Assembly (NCBI RefSeq): GCF_018982965.1
Contig: NZ_JACBYP010000007.1
Coordinates: forward strand, 61,995 to 125,994
Reading direction: 5' to 3'
Source of the DNA: Streptomyces mayonensis
GTDB lineage: Bacteria; Actinomycetota; Actinomycetes; Streptomycetales; Streptomycetaceae
Length of the DNA stretch: 64,000 bases
The stretch's first letter is position 1; the number at the start of each line of letters is the position of its first letter. The position numbers and the translations under genes are program-made. Below, piece after piece: positions 42,719-51,006 of the stretch. The notes under the pieces are model-generated. The model did no database searches, was not told the origin of the DNA, and saw only the letters and a list, made by a program, of their open reading frames with translations.

Positions 42719-43903
42719 TCACCCCGTCACGGCGGTGAGGGGCTCGTGCTCGTGCTCGCAGGTCTCGTCGAGGCCGTAGGTGTCCCAGGCGGGGAAGGGG
42801 TCGGAGCCGGGCTGCTGCTCCCCGTCCCGCATGAGGCAGTCGGTCAGCGCCGCCTGCAGGGACCCGGAGTTCAGGTGGGTCCCGATGAAGACGAGTTCCT
42901 GGGCGAAGGGGCTGTCGGTGTCACGCGCCGAGGACGGCTCGAAGCGGGCCACCGACCCGGCCTGGGACCACAGCCCCGTCACCGAGGGGCGGTTGGCGAG
43001 CGTGAAGAAGCCCTTGGACCTGAGGACCTCTCCGTGGGCGCCGCTGTCCATCGACTCGGTCACGAACGTCCACAGCCGCCCGGGGTGGAAGGGCGTCGCG
43101 GAGCGGAAGACGGTCGAGGAGATGCCGTACTCCTCCGTCTCGGGCACGTGGTCGCCGTTGAGTTCCCTGACCCAGCCCGGTGCCTGCTGCGCCCGTTCCA
43201 GGTCGAAGCGGCCGGTGCCCATGACTTCGCCCACCGGTACGCGGCCCCGCACGGCGGTCACCACCCGGGCGGCGGGGTTGAGCCGCGCCAGGGTCGCCCG
43301 CAGACGGTCGGCGGAGGCGGCGTCGACGAGGTCGAGCTTGTTGAGGACGATGACGTCGGCGAACTCGATCTGGTCCATCAGGAGGTCGCTGACGGTGCGT
43401 TCGTCGTTCTCGTACTGGTCCAGACCCCGTTCGGCCAGTTCGTCGCCGTCGGCCAGCTCCGGCAGGAAGTTGGCGGCGTCGACCACCGTGACCATCGTGT
43501 CCAGGCGGGCCAGTTCGCCGAGGGTGGCGCCGTCGTCGCGGGCGAAGGCGAAGGTGGCGGCCACCGGCATGGGCTCGGAGATGCCGGAGGACTCGATGAG
43601 GAGGTAGTCGAAACGCTCCTCGCGCGCCAGCCGGTCCACCTCCTCGAGCAGGTCGTCGCGGAGCGTGCAGCAGATGCACCCGTTGGTCAGCTCGACCAGG
43701 CGCTCCTCGGTGCGGGACAGGGCGGCCTCGCCGCCGCGCACCAGGGAGGCGTCGATGTTGACCTCGCTCATGTCGTTGACGACGACGGCGACGCGCAGGC
43801 CCTCGCGGTTGCCGAGGACGTGATTGAGCAGGGTGGTCTTGCCGGCGCCGAGGAAGCCCGACAGAACGGTGACGGGCAGGCGCCGCGGGGAGGCGTGGTC
43901 CAT
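42719..43903 (-). CDS. CobW/COG0523-family GTPase, putative zinc metallochaperone
   Basis: A 394-residue G3E GTPase. Walker [10 protein letters not shown] is at residues 16-24 and the conserved zinc-binding CxCC motif is C76-I-C78-C79 ([10 protein letters not shown]). The Glu loop is [15 protein letters not shown], the switch II-like motif [13 protein letters not shown], and the base-recognition motif NKLDLV. The C-terminal CobW_C domain follows, ending with a His/Glu-rich tail [11 protein letters not shown]0523 GTPases of this kind deliver zinc to client proteins during starvation. The gene lies 6 bp after the cysteine-free L32 gene, and a Zur-box-like site precedes both, supporting a zinc role over cobalamin synthesis. 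Confidence 0.9.
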   Translation of the reverse strand: MDHASPRRLPVTVLSGFLGAGKTTLLNHVLGNREGLRVAVVVNDMSEVNIDASLVRGGEAALSRTEERLVELTNGCICCTLRDDLLEEVDRLAREERFDYLLIESSGISEPMPVAATFAFARDDGATLGELARLDTMVTVVDAANFLPELADGDELAERGLDQYENDERTVSDLLMDQIEFADVIVLNKLDLVDAASADRLRATLARLNPAARVVTAVRGRVPVGEVMGTGRFDLERAQQAPGWVRELNGDHVPETEEYGISSTVFRSATPFHPGRLWTFVTESMDSGAHGEVLRSKGFFTLANRPSVTGLWSQAGSVARFEPSSARDTDSPFAQELVFIGTHLNSGSLQAALTDCLMRDGEQQPGSDPFPAWDTYGLDETCEHEHEPLTAVTG

Positions 43904-43909
43904 GCGGTG

Positions 43910-44080
43910 TCAGCCCTCGGGGCGGAGCAGGCCGCGCTCGTACGCCTTGGCGAGCCGCTGGGGCACGCGGTACGCGACACCGTCGACCGTGACCGTCACC
44001 AACTGGGCGGTCGTGGCCTTCCACTGGGCGCGGCGGTGGCGGGTGTTGCTGCGGGACATCTTGCGCTTGGGCACGGCCAT
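43910..44080 (-). CDS. rpmF: Ribosomal protein L32, cysteine-free (zinc-independent) form
   Basis: A 56-residue bL32 beginning [20 protein letters not shown], the universal L32 start. The normal protein carries a CxxC...C zinc ribbon in its C-terminal half; this copy has no cysteine at all ([20 protein letters not shown]). It is therefore the C-minus paralog that replaces the zinc-containing form when zinc is short, freeing ribosomal zinc. GGAGGTCCTC precedes ATG 44080. It heads an operon with the COG0523 GTPase and has a Zur-box-like site about 53 bp upstream. Confidence 0.93.
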   Translation of the reverse strand: MAVPKRKMSRSNTRHRRAQWKATTAQLVTVTVDGVAYRVPQRLAKAYERGLLRPEG

Positions 44081-44132
44081 GAGGACCTCCGTGTGACGGT
44101 GAGCGGCGACGGTGGGCGACTCAGACTCTACA

Positions 44133-44147
44133 TGAAAATGGATTCCA
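44133..44147 (+). promoter_or_regulatory. Putative Zur box for the L32-CobW operon
   Basis: TGAAAATGGATTCCA, 12 of 15 matches with the first eight bases perfect, lies 53 bp before the rpmF ATG on the opposite strand. It sits in the only AT-rich patch of the gap. Confidence 0.6.
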
Positions 44148-44336
44148 TTACGGAGTGCCCTTACTGGGCCCTTTTTTGGGGGGCGCGGCCGCCCGGGTGA
44201 GGGTCTCTCCTTCCTGCCGCCCCGGCGGCCCCCCGTGCACCTGTCTCTCGGGCGGCACGGCTCCGGCCCTTGCGGGCGGCGGATCGACCGGACTATCTTG
44301 CGGCACGTCGTGTCGTATAGCGGAACGGGTGTCGTC

Positions 44337-45476
44337 GTGGACTTGACCATCGTGGGAGATGTCGTCGTATCGGGGTTCCCTCGGCGTCGGCCTGTGGAGG
44401 GCGCCGGACCGGGTGACTCGGCGTTCGGCCTGCTGCGCGGCGGCGATCTGACCATCGGCAATCTGGAGGCTCCGCTCACGGACTCGGGGGAGCGGGCCGA
44501 GAAGCTGGTCGCCATGCGCACACCGAAGTCGGGTGCGGCAGAGCTTGCGGAGCTCGGCTTCGACCTGGTGTCGCTGGCCACGAACCATGCGCTCGACTAC
44601 GGGGCGGCCGGCATGCGCGACACGGTGGACGCGCTGGACGGCGCCGGGGTCCTGCACGCGGGATTCGGGGAGTCGGTTGCCGAGGCGACGCGCCCTCGGG
44701 TGGTGTCCGTCGGTGACAGAAGCCTCGCCTTCTTCAGTTTCTGCTCGGCTCTTCCGCTGGGATACAACGCAACCGCCGAGCGGGCGGGCATCGGCGCGAT
44801 CCGCGTGCGTCAGTCCTTCGAGTACGACAGCGGCTTCATGGACGAGACACCCGGCACCCCGCCCTTCGTGCACTCCAGTGCGCACGAACCGGACGTCCGG
44901 GCAGCCGAGAGCGTGATCCGGGAAGCCAGGGAGCGCAACGACGTCGTCGTCGTGGCACTGCACTGGGGTGTGCCGTTCTGTTACCTGCCTGATGCGCAGG
45001 GACCGCTGGCCCAGTACCAGCAGCCGCTTGCGCGGCGGCTGATCGACGCGGGGGCGGACCTCGTCATCGGGCACCATCCCCACTGCGTCCACCCCGTGGA
45101 GTTCTACGAGAACGGGCTGATCCTGTACTCGACAGGGAACTTCGTCTTCGACTGGTGCGACGGGTGGAGCCCGGATTCGATGGTCGCGAAGGAGGACGCA
45201 CATCCTTCCGCGCCCTACCAGCCGGCTCTCATGAAGGGACCCTGGTACGAGGGAGCGGTGTTCCGTGTCCAACTGGGTGAGCCGGGTGGGCCCCGGCTCC
45301 GCCTCGACCCCGTGGAACTCGACTCGGACAGCCAGCCGATCATGCCGAGGCCCGAGGTGGCACGGTCGATCCTCGCCCGGTTCGCGGAGGCGTCGCGGGG
45401 GCTGGATCCGTCCGTCGTCGTGGATGCCGACGGATCCGTGCGACGCGAGGGTCGTCCGGAGGGGGAGTCGGTATGA
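44337..45476 (+). CDS. CapA/PgsA-family putative metallophosphatase-fold protein
   Basis: About 379 residues of the CapA (poly-gamma-glutamate capsule) family. It opens directly with the family start [13 protein letters not shown], followed by [57 protein letters not shown] and [20 protein letters not shown], the His/Asp/Asn ligand set of calcineurin-like metallophosphatases. No signal peptide is visible, unlike classical CapA, so it probably acts inside the cell. GTG 44337 is chosen to begin at the domain edge; GTG 44310 is an alternative. It overlaps the M19 peptidase gene by 4 bp (ATGA), which suggests hydrolysis of a peptide-like or gamma-glutamyl substrate. Confidence 0.82.
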   Translation: MDLTIVGDVVVSGFPRRRPVEGAGPGDSAFGLLRGGDLTIGNLEAPLTDSGERAEKLVAMRTPKSGAAELAELGFDLVSLATNHALDYGAAGMRDTVDALDGAGVLHAGFGESVAEATRPRVVSVGDRSLAFFSFCSALPLGYNATAERAGIGAIRVRQSFEYDSGFMDETPGTPPFVHSSAHEPDVRAAESVIREARERNDVVVVALHWGVPFCYLPDAQGPLAQYQQPLARRLIDAGADLVIGHHPHCVHPVEFYENGLILYSTGNFVFDWCDGWSPDSMVAKEDAHPSAPYQPALMKGPWYEGAVFRVQLGEPGGPRLRLDPVELDSDSQPIMPRPEVARSILARFAEASRGLDPSVVVDADGSVRREGRPEGESV

Positions 45477-46708
45477 GCAAGCCGGAAAGGTCCCCTTCGA
45501 CGGCCAGTCCTGCCGCCGCACCAGCGGACTACGAGGCGTTTCCCTACGTACGGCGCGGTGTCGACTTCCCGTCCGTCGAGCTGTCCGACCCCCGGCACCG
45601 CCGGAGCCGGTTCACCCCCGGGCTGAACGCGGAGCAGACCGCGCGCGCCGAACGGCTGCTCGCGGAGAACGTGGTCATCAGCTTCCACGACCACCCGCAG
45701 TTGCTTCCCGCGGACATGGCGGACGCGCCCACGTATCTGCGGACCCCGCAGGTGTTCACGGCCTTCACCGAGCTGCGGAAGTCCGGTATGACGGCCGTCT
45801 TCGACAACTGGTTCGGCGTCCTCGGGACCACCTCCAAGTCCGGCTGGAAGTGGGACGATCTGATCACGGCGCTCGGCCTGCGCCTCGCGGACCTCGCCCA
45901 CCAGGACAGCGCGGTGGTGGCACGCACCGTGCAGGACGTGCTCGACGCCAAGCGCGACGGCCACGTCGCCTTCGTCATGGGCACCGAGTCGGCGGGGCCG
46001 ATCGAGAACGAGCTGGACCGTATCGATGTGCTCTACGGTCTGGGGGTCAGGCAGATGGGCCTGGTCTACTCGGACTCGAACACGCTCGGAGGCGGCCAGA
46101 AGGAACAGCGCGACGGTGGCCTGACGGTTTTCGGTCGCCGCGCGGTGGAGCGCATGAACGCGCTGGGCGTCCTCATCGACGTCTCGCACGCGGGTGACCG
46201 GACATCTCTGGACGCCATCGAGGCTTCCTCCAAGTCGGTCGCCATCACGCACGCCGGTGCTCGTTCGGTCTGGCCGACCCCGCGCATGAAGACCGACGAG
46301 GTGCTGAAGGCGTGCGCGGAGCGGGGCGGTGTGCTGGGCATCGAAGCCGCGCCGCACACGACGGTGTCGTACGACCACCGGGTTCACACGATCGACGCGG
46401 TGATGGACCACTTCACCTACGCGGTCGAACTGATGGGCATCGAGCACGTCGCCTTCGGCCCGGATTCACTCTACGGCGACCACGCCGGGTTCCATCAGGC
46501 CATCAGCGGAGGCCTCGGTCTCTCGGGGATGCTTGACCCGGGAGACGTCGCATACGAGCGCGTGACGCACGTCGACGGCATGGAGAACCCGAGCGAGAAC
46601 TTCCGCAACATCACCGGCTGGCTCGTCAAGCACGGGTACAGCGACGGTGAGATCCAAGCCGTCCTCGGAGGGAACATCCTCCGCGTGCTGAACGAGGTGT
46701 GGCGATGA
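45473..46708 (+). CDS. Membrane-dipeptidase-like (M19) metallopeptidase
   Basis: A 411-residue M19-family enzyme. NVVISFHDHPQLLP supplies the HxD/H metal ligands, VAFVMGTESAGPIENELDRI the bridging Glu, and LIDVSHAG and VAITHAGARSVW the two later His ligands. The typical C-terminal GMENPSENFRNITGWLVKHG, YSDGEIQAVLGGNILRV follows. M19 enzymes hydrolyse dipeptides and N-acyl amino acids, often with D-residues. It has overlapping starts and stops with both neighbours (ATGA), so CapA-like, M19 and M20 proteins are made together. Confidence 0.92.
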   Translation: MSKPERSPSTASPAAAPADYEAFPYVRRGVDFPSVELSDPRHRRSRFTPGLNAEQTARAERLLAENVVISFHDHPQLLPADMADAPTYLRTPQVFTAFTELRKSGMTAVFDNWFGVLGTTSKSGWKWDDLITALGLRLADLAHQDSAVVARTVQDVLDAKRDGHVAFVMGTESAGPIENELDRIDVLYGLGVRQMGLVYSDSNTLGGGQKEQRDGGLTVFGRRAVERMNALGVLIDVSHAGDRTSLDAIEASSKSVAITHAGARSVWPTPRMKTDEVLKACAERGGVLGIEAAPHTTVSYDHRVHTIDAVMDHFTYAVELMGIEHVAFGPDSLYGDHAGFHQAISGGLGLSGMLDPGDVAYERVTHVDGMENPSENFRNITGWLVKHGYSDGEIQAVLGGNILRVLNEVWR

Positions 46709-47892
46709 CGGCAATGAGCGAACGCGTGACGCGTGAGTTCCGGAAGAACCTGGACTCGGTCACGGAACTCTCGCACGAAATCAACGCCCACCCGGAGCCG
46801 GCCTTCGAAGAGCACGACACGTCGGCACGCGTCGTCGCGGCCCTCGAGGCCGGTGGCGCCTTCGAGGTGGAGCGCGGGGTGGCCGGTCTGCCGACGGCGT
46901 TCGTCGCGACCGCGGGCTCCGGAGACTTCGTGTTCGGCATCTGTGCGGAGATGGACGCACTGCCCGGCATCGGCCACGGTTGCGGCCACAACACCATCGC
47001 CGCGTCGGCCGTGGGAGCCGCGCTCGCACTGGCCCCGTTCGTCGACGAACTGGGAATCACCCTGCGGGTGTTCGGCACGCCGGCCGAGGAGGACGGCACG
47101 GGCAAGGAGATCATGCTGCGGCGCGGTGTCTTCCGGGGGACCCACGCCGCCATGATGGTGCACCCTTCGCTGAGGAACGTCGTCGACCCGAAGTTCCGTG
47201 CTTCGCGGTCCTGGCGGATCACGTACACCGGCCGCGGCGGTCATGCGTCGCGGCCGTGGGACACCTTGAACGCCGCCGACTCGACGGTGGTGGCGCAGAC
47301 CGCCATCGGTCTGCTGCGCCAGCAGCTCCGTGACGGCATCCTGGTGCACCACGTCGTGAAGGACCCCGGAGGGGCCGTCAACGTCGTCCCGGCGACCACC
47401 GTGATGGAGTGCATGATCCGCGCCGACACGATCGAAGAGGTCGACGAGGTGTGGGAGCGCGTGAAGCGGTGCTTCGAGGCCGGCGCCCTCGCGGCCGGAA
47501 CCCGCGCGGAGATCGGACTGCTGCCGTCCCTGTACCGCGAGTTCCGGCACGACCAGGATCTCGCTCCGCTCTTCCAGTCCCACGCGGAAGCCGTCGGCCG
47601 GACGTTCCCGGAGTACCCGGACAAGCTGTTCGGTTCGACGGACATGGGCAACGTGTCGCTGGAGGTCCCCGCACTTCACCCCATGCTCTCGTTCGACGTT
47701 CCGCCGGGGGTCGGCACCCACACCGCCGACTTCGCCGTCGCCGCCGCCGGCCCGGAGGGGGACAAGTTCGTGCACGACGGCGGACTGGCGATGGCCCTCA
47801 CGGTGGCGGACGTCGCGCGGTCCGAGCCGGTCCGCGCACGGCTGAAGGCCGAAGCCTCCAGGCTCGCCGCCGGTACGGAACTCGACCACTAG
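46705..47892 (+). CDS. M20-family amidohydrolase
   Basis: A 395-residue M20D-type enzyme (aminoacylase/AbgB-like). Metal-ligand motifs are EMDALPGIGHGCGHNTIAAS and GTPAEEDGTGKEIML; the lid-domain motif is YTGRGGHASRPWDTLNAADS. STDMGNVSLEVPALHPML lies near the C-terminus. ATG 46705 overlaps the dipeptidase stop (ATGA); GTG 46699 would add two residues. Family members cleave amides such as N-acyl or p-aminobenzoyl-glutamyl conjugates. It is followed by a hairpin at 47892-47914 and the transporter gene. Confidence 0.92.
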   Translation: MTAMSERVTREFRKNLDSVTELSHEINAHPEPAFEEHDTSARVVAALEAGGAFEVERGVAGLPTAFVATAGSGDFVFGICAEMDALPGIGHGCGHNTIAASAVGAALALAPFVDELGITLRVFGTPAEEDGTGKEIMLRRGVFRGTHAAMMVHPSLRNVVDPKFRASRSWRITYTGRGGHASRPWDTLNAADSTVVAQTAIGLLRQQLRDGILVHHVVKDPGGAVNVVPATTVMECMIRADTIEEVDEVWERVKRCFEAGALAAGTRAEIGLLPSLYREFRHDQDLAPLFQSHAEAVGRTFPEYPDKLFGSTDMGNVSLEVPALHPMLSFDVPPGVGTHTADFAVAAAGPEGDKFVHDGGLAMALTVADVARSEPVRARLKAEASRLAAGTELDH

Positions 47893-47914
47893 CCGGGCCC
47901 ACAGGCAGCCCGGC
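47892..47914 (+). terminator. Short GC-rich hairpin at end of the M20 gene
   Basis: GCCGGGC (47892-47898) pairs with GCCCGGC (47908-47914) around a 9-nt loop, starting on the last base of the TAG stop. No T-tract follows, so it is a weak or Rho-type end. The remaining 216 bp to the transporter start show no gene. Confidence 0.4.
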
Positions 47915-48130
47915 GCTCACAGGACCGTCTGCTCGGCACCCGCCGCGGCGGTCGACCCCGGGCGGGGCTCACCCGCGAACGGCGGTGGGCCCTGCCCGGA
48001 CTTCTCGTATCGCGCGCTCCGAGTGCAGGGGAATCCCCACTCGGTCATCCGCACCTTCCCGTCGCCCGGACAGCACCCTCTGCCCTTGGACGGCACGGGC
48101 ATGCCGCAACACCGATCCCCATGAGAGGTC

Positions 48131-49465
48131 GTGACGCCAGTGATGCAGGAGACGCCCAGGACCGTAGTCGAATCGGAAACCGTCGGCACAGACAGTCCCG
48201 GGAGAAGACAGCGCAAGGCGATCATCGCCGGAAGCATAGGAAACGCCGTCGAGTTCGTCGACTGGGCGGTCTACTCAACCTTCTCGTCCGTCTTCGCGCA
48301 CCAGTTCTTTCCGCCGGGCAACGACGCGGCGGCACTGTTGTCCACACTGGCGATCTTCGCCGTGGGATTCGCCATCCGGCCCGTGGGTGCCGCGGTCATG
48401 GGGGCGTACGCGGACCGGTACGGCCGCAAGAAGAGCCTGGTGCTCACGATCGGCCTGATGGCGGGGGCGACACTGGTGATCGGCCTCTCGCCCACGTACC
48501 AGCAGGTCGGGATCGTAGCCCCGGTCATCCTCGTGCTGGCACGGATGATCCAGGGATTCTCCGCCGGCGGAGAGTTCGGATCGGCTTCCGCGTTCCTCGT
48601 GGAGTCGGCTGCTCCCGGACGCCGGGCCTTTGCCGGCTCGTGGCAGCAGGTATCGGTGGGTGTCGGGATTCTCACCGCATCGGCACTGGGCGCGATCGTC
48701 ACGACGGCGCTTCCCTCGGAAGCCGTCCAGAGCTGGGGCTGGCGGCTCGCGTTCGTGGTGGTCGCATCGCTGGGACTGGTCGGTCTCTGGGTGCGCCGGT
48801 CGGTGGAGGAAACCCCTTCGTTCCACCGCGGTGAATCCCGCAGCGCCGATTCCGGGGAACGCGGCAACGCGTTCGTGCAGATGATCCGGAAACACCCGAG
48901 AGCCACGCTGCGAGTGTTCGGTATCAATGTCGCAGGGGTGCTGCTCTACAACATGTGGGTCACCTACATGCCCACGTACGCGGCTGTCGCCACGGGCATT
49001 CCGCTGAACCAGGCCCTGATCGCCAACGTCGTCGGGATCATCCTGTACGTGGTGCTGCTGCCGTTCGCGGGTGCCCTCTCCGACAGGGTGGGCCGCAAGC
49101 CCACCATGGCGGCCTTCGCCGGTGGTTTCCTGCTCTTCGCCTGGCCGGCGTTCCAGATCCTCGACGGCAGCTTCTGGACCCTTCTCCTGGTGCAGGTCGT
49201 CGGCTTGGTGTTGCTCCTCGGGTACACGGGCAACGTGGCGGCGATCATGGCCGAGCAGTTTCCTCCGGAAGTGCGTGCGACCGGCATCGGCCTGCCGTAC
49301 GCCGTCTCCGTCGCCCTCTTCGGTGGTACCACGCCGTACCTCGTGACGTGGCTGACCACCCACGGCCACACGAACTGGGTCGCGTTCTACTGCGCGACGA
49401 CCGCCGTCATCGGGCTCGTGGTCTACCTGACCATGCCGGAGACGAAGAACAAGGTCGTCGACTGA
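48131..49465 (+). CDS. MHS-type MFS transporter (metabolite:proton symporter)
   Basis: A 444-residue transporter of the metabolite-H+ symport subgroup (ShiA/KgtP/ProP-like). Signature parts are IIAGSIGNAVEFVDWAVYST, FAIRPVGAAVMGAYADRYGR and RKKSLVLT; ARMIQGFSAGGEFGSASAFL; GSWQQVSVGVGILTASALGA; and PEVRATGIGLPYAVSVALFG. Twelve helices. GTG 48131 follows AGAGG closely; ATG 48143 is an alternative. As the last gene of the CapA-M19-M20 row it probably imports the substrate those hydrolases degrade, a carboxylate or peptide-like compound. Confidence 0.92.
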   Translation: MTPVMQETPRTVVESETVGTDSPGRRQRKAIIAGSIGNAVEFVDWAVYSTFSSVFAHQFFPPGNDAAALLSTLAIFAVGFAIRPVGAAVMGAYADRYGRKKSLVLTIGLMAGATLVIGLSPTYQQVGIVAPVILVLARMIQGFSAGGEFGSASAFLVESAAPGRRAFAGSWQQVSVGVGILTASALGAIVTTALPSEAVQSWGWRLAFVVVASLGLVGLWVRRSVEETPSFHRGESRSADSGERGNAFVQMIRKHPRATLRVFGINVAGVLLYNMWVTYMPTYAAVATGIPLNQALIANVVGIILYVVLLPFAGALSDRVGRKPTMAAFAGGFLLFAWPAFQILDGSFWTLLLVQVVGLVLLLGYTGNVAAIMAEQFPPEVRATGIGLPYAVSVALFGGTTPYLVTWLTTHGHTNWVAFYCATTAVIGLVVYLTMPETKNKVVD

Positions 49466-49791
49466 CGCCGATGACGCCGATCCCGCCACTGGACCTCTTG
49501 CGTCCTGTGCCGCGGAGGCGGAACGACGTGGTCGGCGCGGGCGGCGACATGGCGGAGCCCCTCGCCGCCGGTGCGGTGGTCTCACCCGTCACACCGGCGG
49601 CCGAGGGGCTGGGTGGCTGCGTGGCCGTCCCCGCAGCGGTCCACCTGCTCCCGACCCGCGATCACCCCGGTGGCGGCGTCGGAGAAGGCGGCCGACAGGG
49701 CCCCGACCGTGCCGTCGGCCGGGACGGGCCCGACGGCGACGCGTCCTTGCCGACCGCCTCGGCAAGGACGCACTTCAGGTGACGACGATCC
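49466..49791. other. 326-bp convergent gap, no gene seen
   Basis: Between the MHS transporter (plus) and acyl-CoA dehydrogenase (minus). A 63-codon minus-strand frame (49582-49773) has no start signal or recognisable motif. A hairpin-like stretch lies at about 49746-49772 (CTTGCCGA ... TCGGCAAG), plausible as a terminator for both genes. Otherwise I see nothing. Confidence 0.4.
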
Positions 49792-50958
49792 TCAGGCCTC
49801 CAGGCCGCCCCGCTTGACGAGCTGGCTGGCGACGACGTTCCGCTGGATCTCGTTGGTGCCCTCGCCGACGATCATCAAGGGCGCGTCGCGGAAGTAGCGT
49901 TCGACGTCGAATTCGGTGGAGTAGCCGTAACCACCGTGCACACGGACGGCGTTGAGGGCGATCTGCATGGCGGTCTCGGAGGCGAACAGCTTCGCCATGC
50001 CGGCCTCCATGTCGACGCGCCGGCCGGCCTCGGCCTCCCGGGCCGCGTACAGGGTGAGCTGACGGGCCGCCGTCAGCGAAGTGGCCATGTCCGCCAGGTA
50101 GTTGCCGATCGACTGGTGCTTCCAGATCGGCTTGCCGAACGACTCGCGCTCCTGGGCATAGGCGAGGGAGTCCTCCAGCGCCGCGCGACCCACACCGAGC
50201 GCGCGGGCCGCGACCTGAAGACGGCCGGTCTCCAGCCCCTTCATCATCTGGGCAAAACCCTCGCCCTCGACTCCGCCGAGCAGGGCTTCCGCCGGGGCGC
50301 GGAAGTCGTCGAAGGACAGCTCGCAGCTCTCCACGCCCTTGTAGCCGAGCTTGGGCAGGTCCCGTGACACGGTCAGCCCCGGACCGTGTTCGACGAGCAG
50401 GATGGAGATGCCCCGGTGTGCCGGGCTCGCCGCGGGGTCGGTCTTGCACAGCAGCGCGATCACCTGCGAGCGGCGGGAGTTGGTGATCCAGGTCTTGGCC
50501 CCGTTGACGACGTAGCCGTCGGTGTCCTTGCGGGCGACCGTGTGGATGGCCTGCAGATCCGAGCCGCCGCCCGGCTCGGTCAGCGCCATGGTCGCCCGGA
50601 TCTCACCGGTGGCCATCCCCGGAAGCCAGCGGCGCCTCTGTTCCTCGGTGCCGAAGTGCAGCAGAAGCTTGGCGACCACGGTGTGTCCGCCCATCGCGCC
50701 GGCCAGGCTCATCCAGCCGCGGGCCAACTCCTCGGTGATGAGGACGTAGCAGGGTGTGGAGACGGGAGTGCCGCCGTACTCCTCGGGTACCGCGAGACCG
50801 TAGATACCGAGCCGCTTCATCTGCTCGATGAGGGCCTCGGGGTAGGTGTTGGAGTGCTCAAGTTCCTGGACGACGGGCCTCACCTCCTTGTCGACGAAGT
50901 CCTGCACCGTCCTGACCATGAACTGTTCGTCGTCGGACAGGATGTCCAGAGTGCTCAT
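49792..50958 (-). CDS. Acyl-CoA dehydrogenase
   Basis: A 388-residue flavoenzyme that introduces an alpha,beta double bond into an acyl-CoA. It shows MALTEPGGGSDLQAIHTVAR (FAD/substrate signature), WITNSRRSQVIALLCK, the C-terminal GGYGYSTEFDVERYFRDAPL and IVGEGTNEIQRNVVASQLV with the catalytic Glu region. Length is standard. The upstream same-strand neighbour is a class III CoA-transferase (48-bp gap), and both are divergent from LysR and two CoA-ester enzymes. Context suggests a short branched dicarboxyl-CoA (such as methylsuccinyl-CoA) as substrate, which is inference. Confidence 0.94.
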   Translation of the reverse strand: MSTLDILSDDEQFMVRTVQDFVDKEVRPVVQELEHSNTYPEALIEQMKRLGIYGLAVPEEYGGTPVSTPCYVLITEELARGWMSLAGAMGGHTVVAKLLLHFGTEEQRRRWLPGMATGEIRATMALTEPGGGSDLQAIHTVARKDTDGYVVNGAKTWITNSRRSQVIALLCKTDPAASPAHRGISILLVEHGPGLTVSRDLPKLGYKGVESCELSFDDFRAPAEALLGGVEGEGFAQMMKGLETGRLQVAARALGVGRAALEDSLAYAQERESFGKPIWKHQSIGNYLADMATSLTAARQLTLYAAREAEAGRRVDMEAGMAKLFASETAMQIALNAVRVHGGYGYSTEFDVERYFRDAPLMIVGEGTNEIQRNVVASQLVKRGGLEA

Positions 50959-51006
50959 GCTGTCGCGCTCCCTTCCAGAGCCACGGGGCTGATGTCGGCG
51001 GGTGGT

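Noticed and set aside
49582..49773. 63-codon minus-strand frame in the gap after the MHS transporter
   Set aside because: No start signal and no recognisable motif; codon pattern is not better than in other frames.
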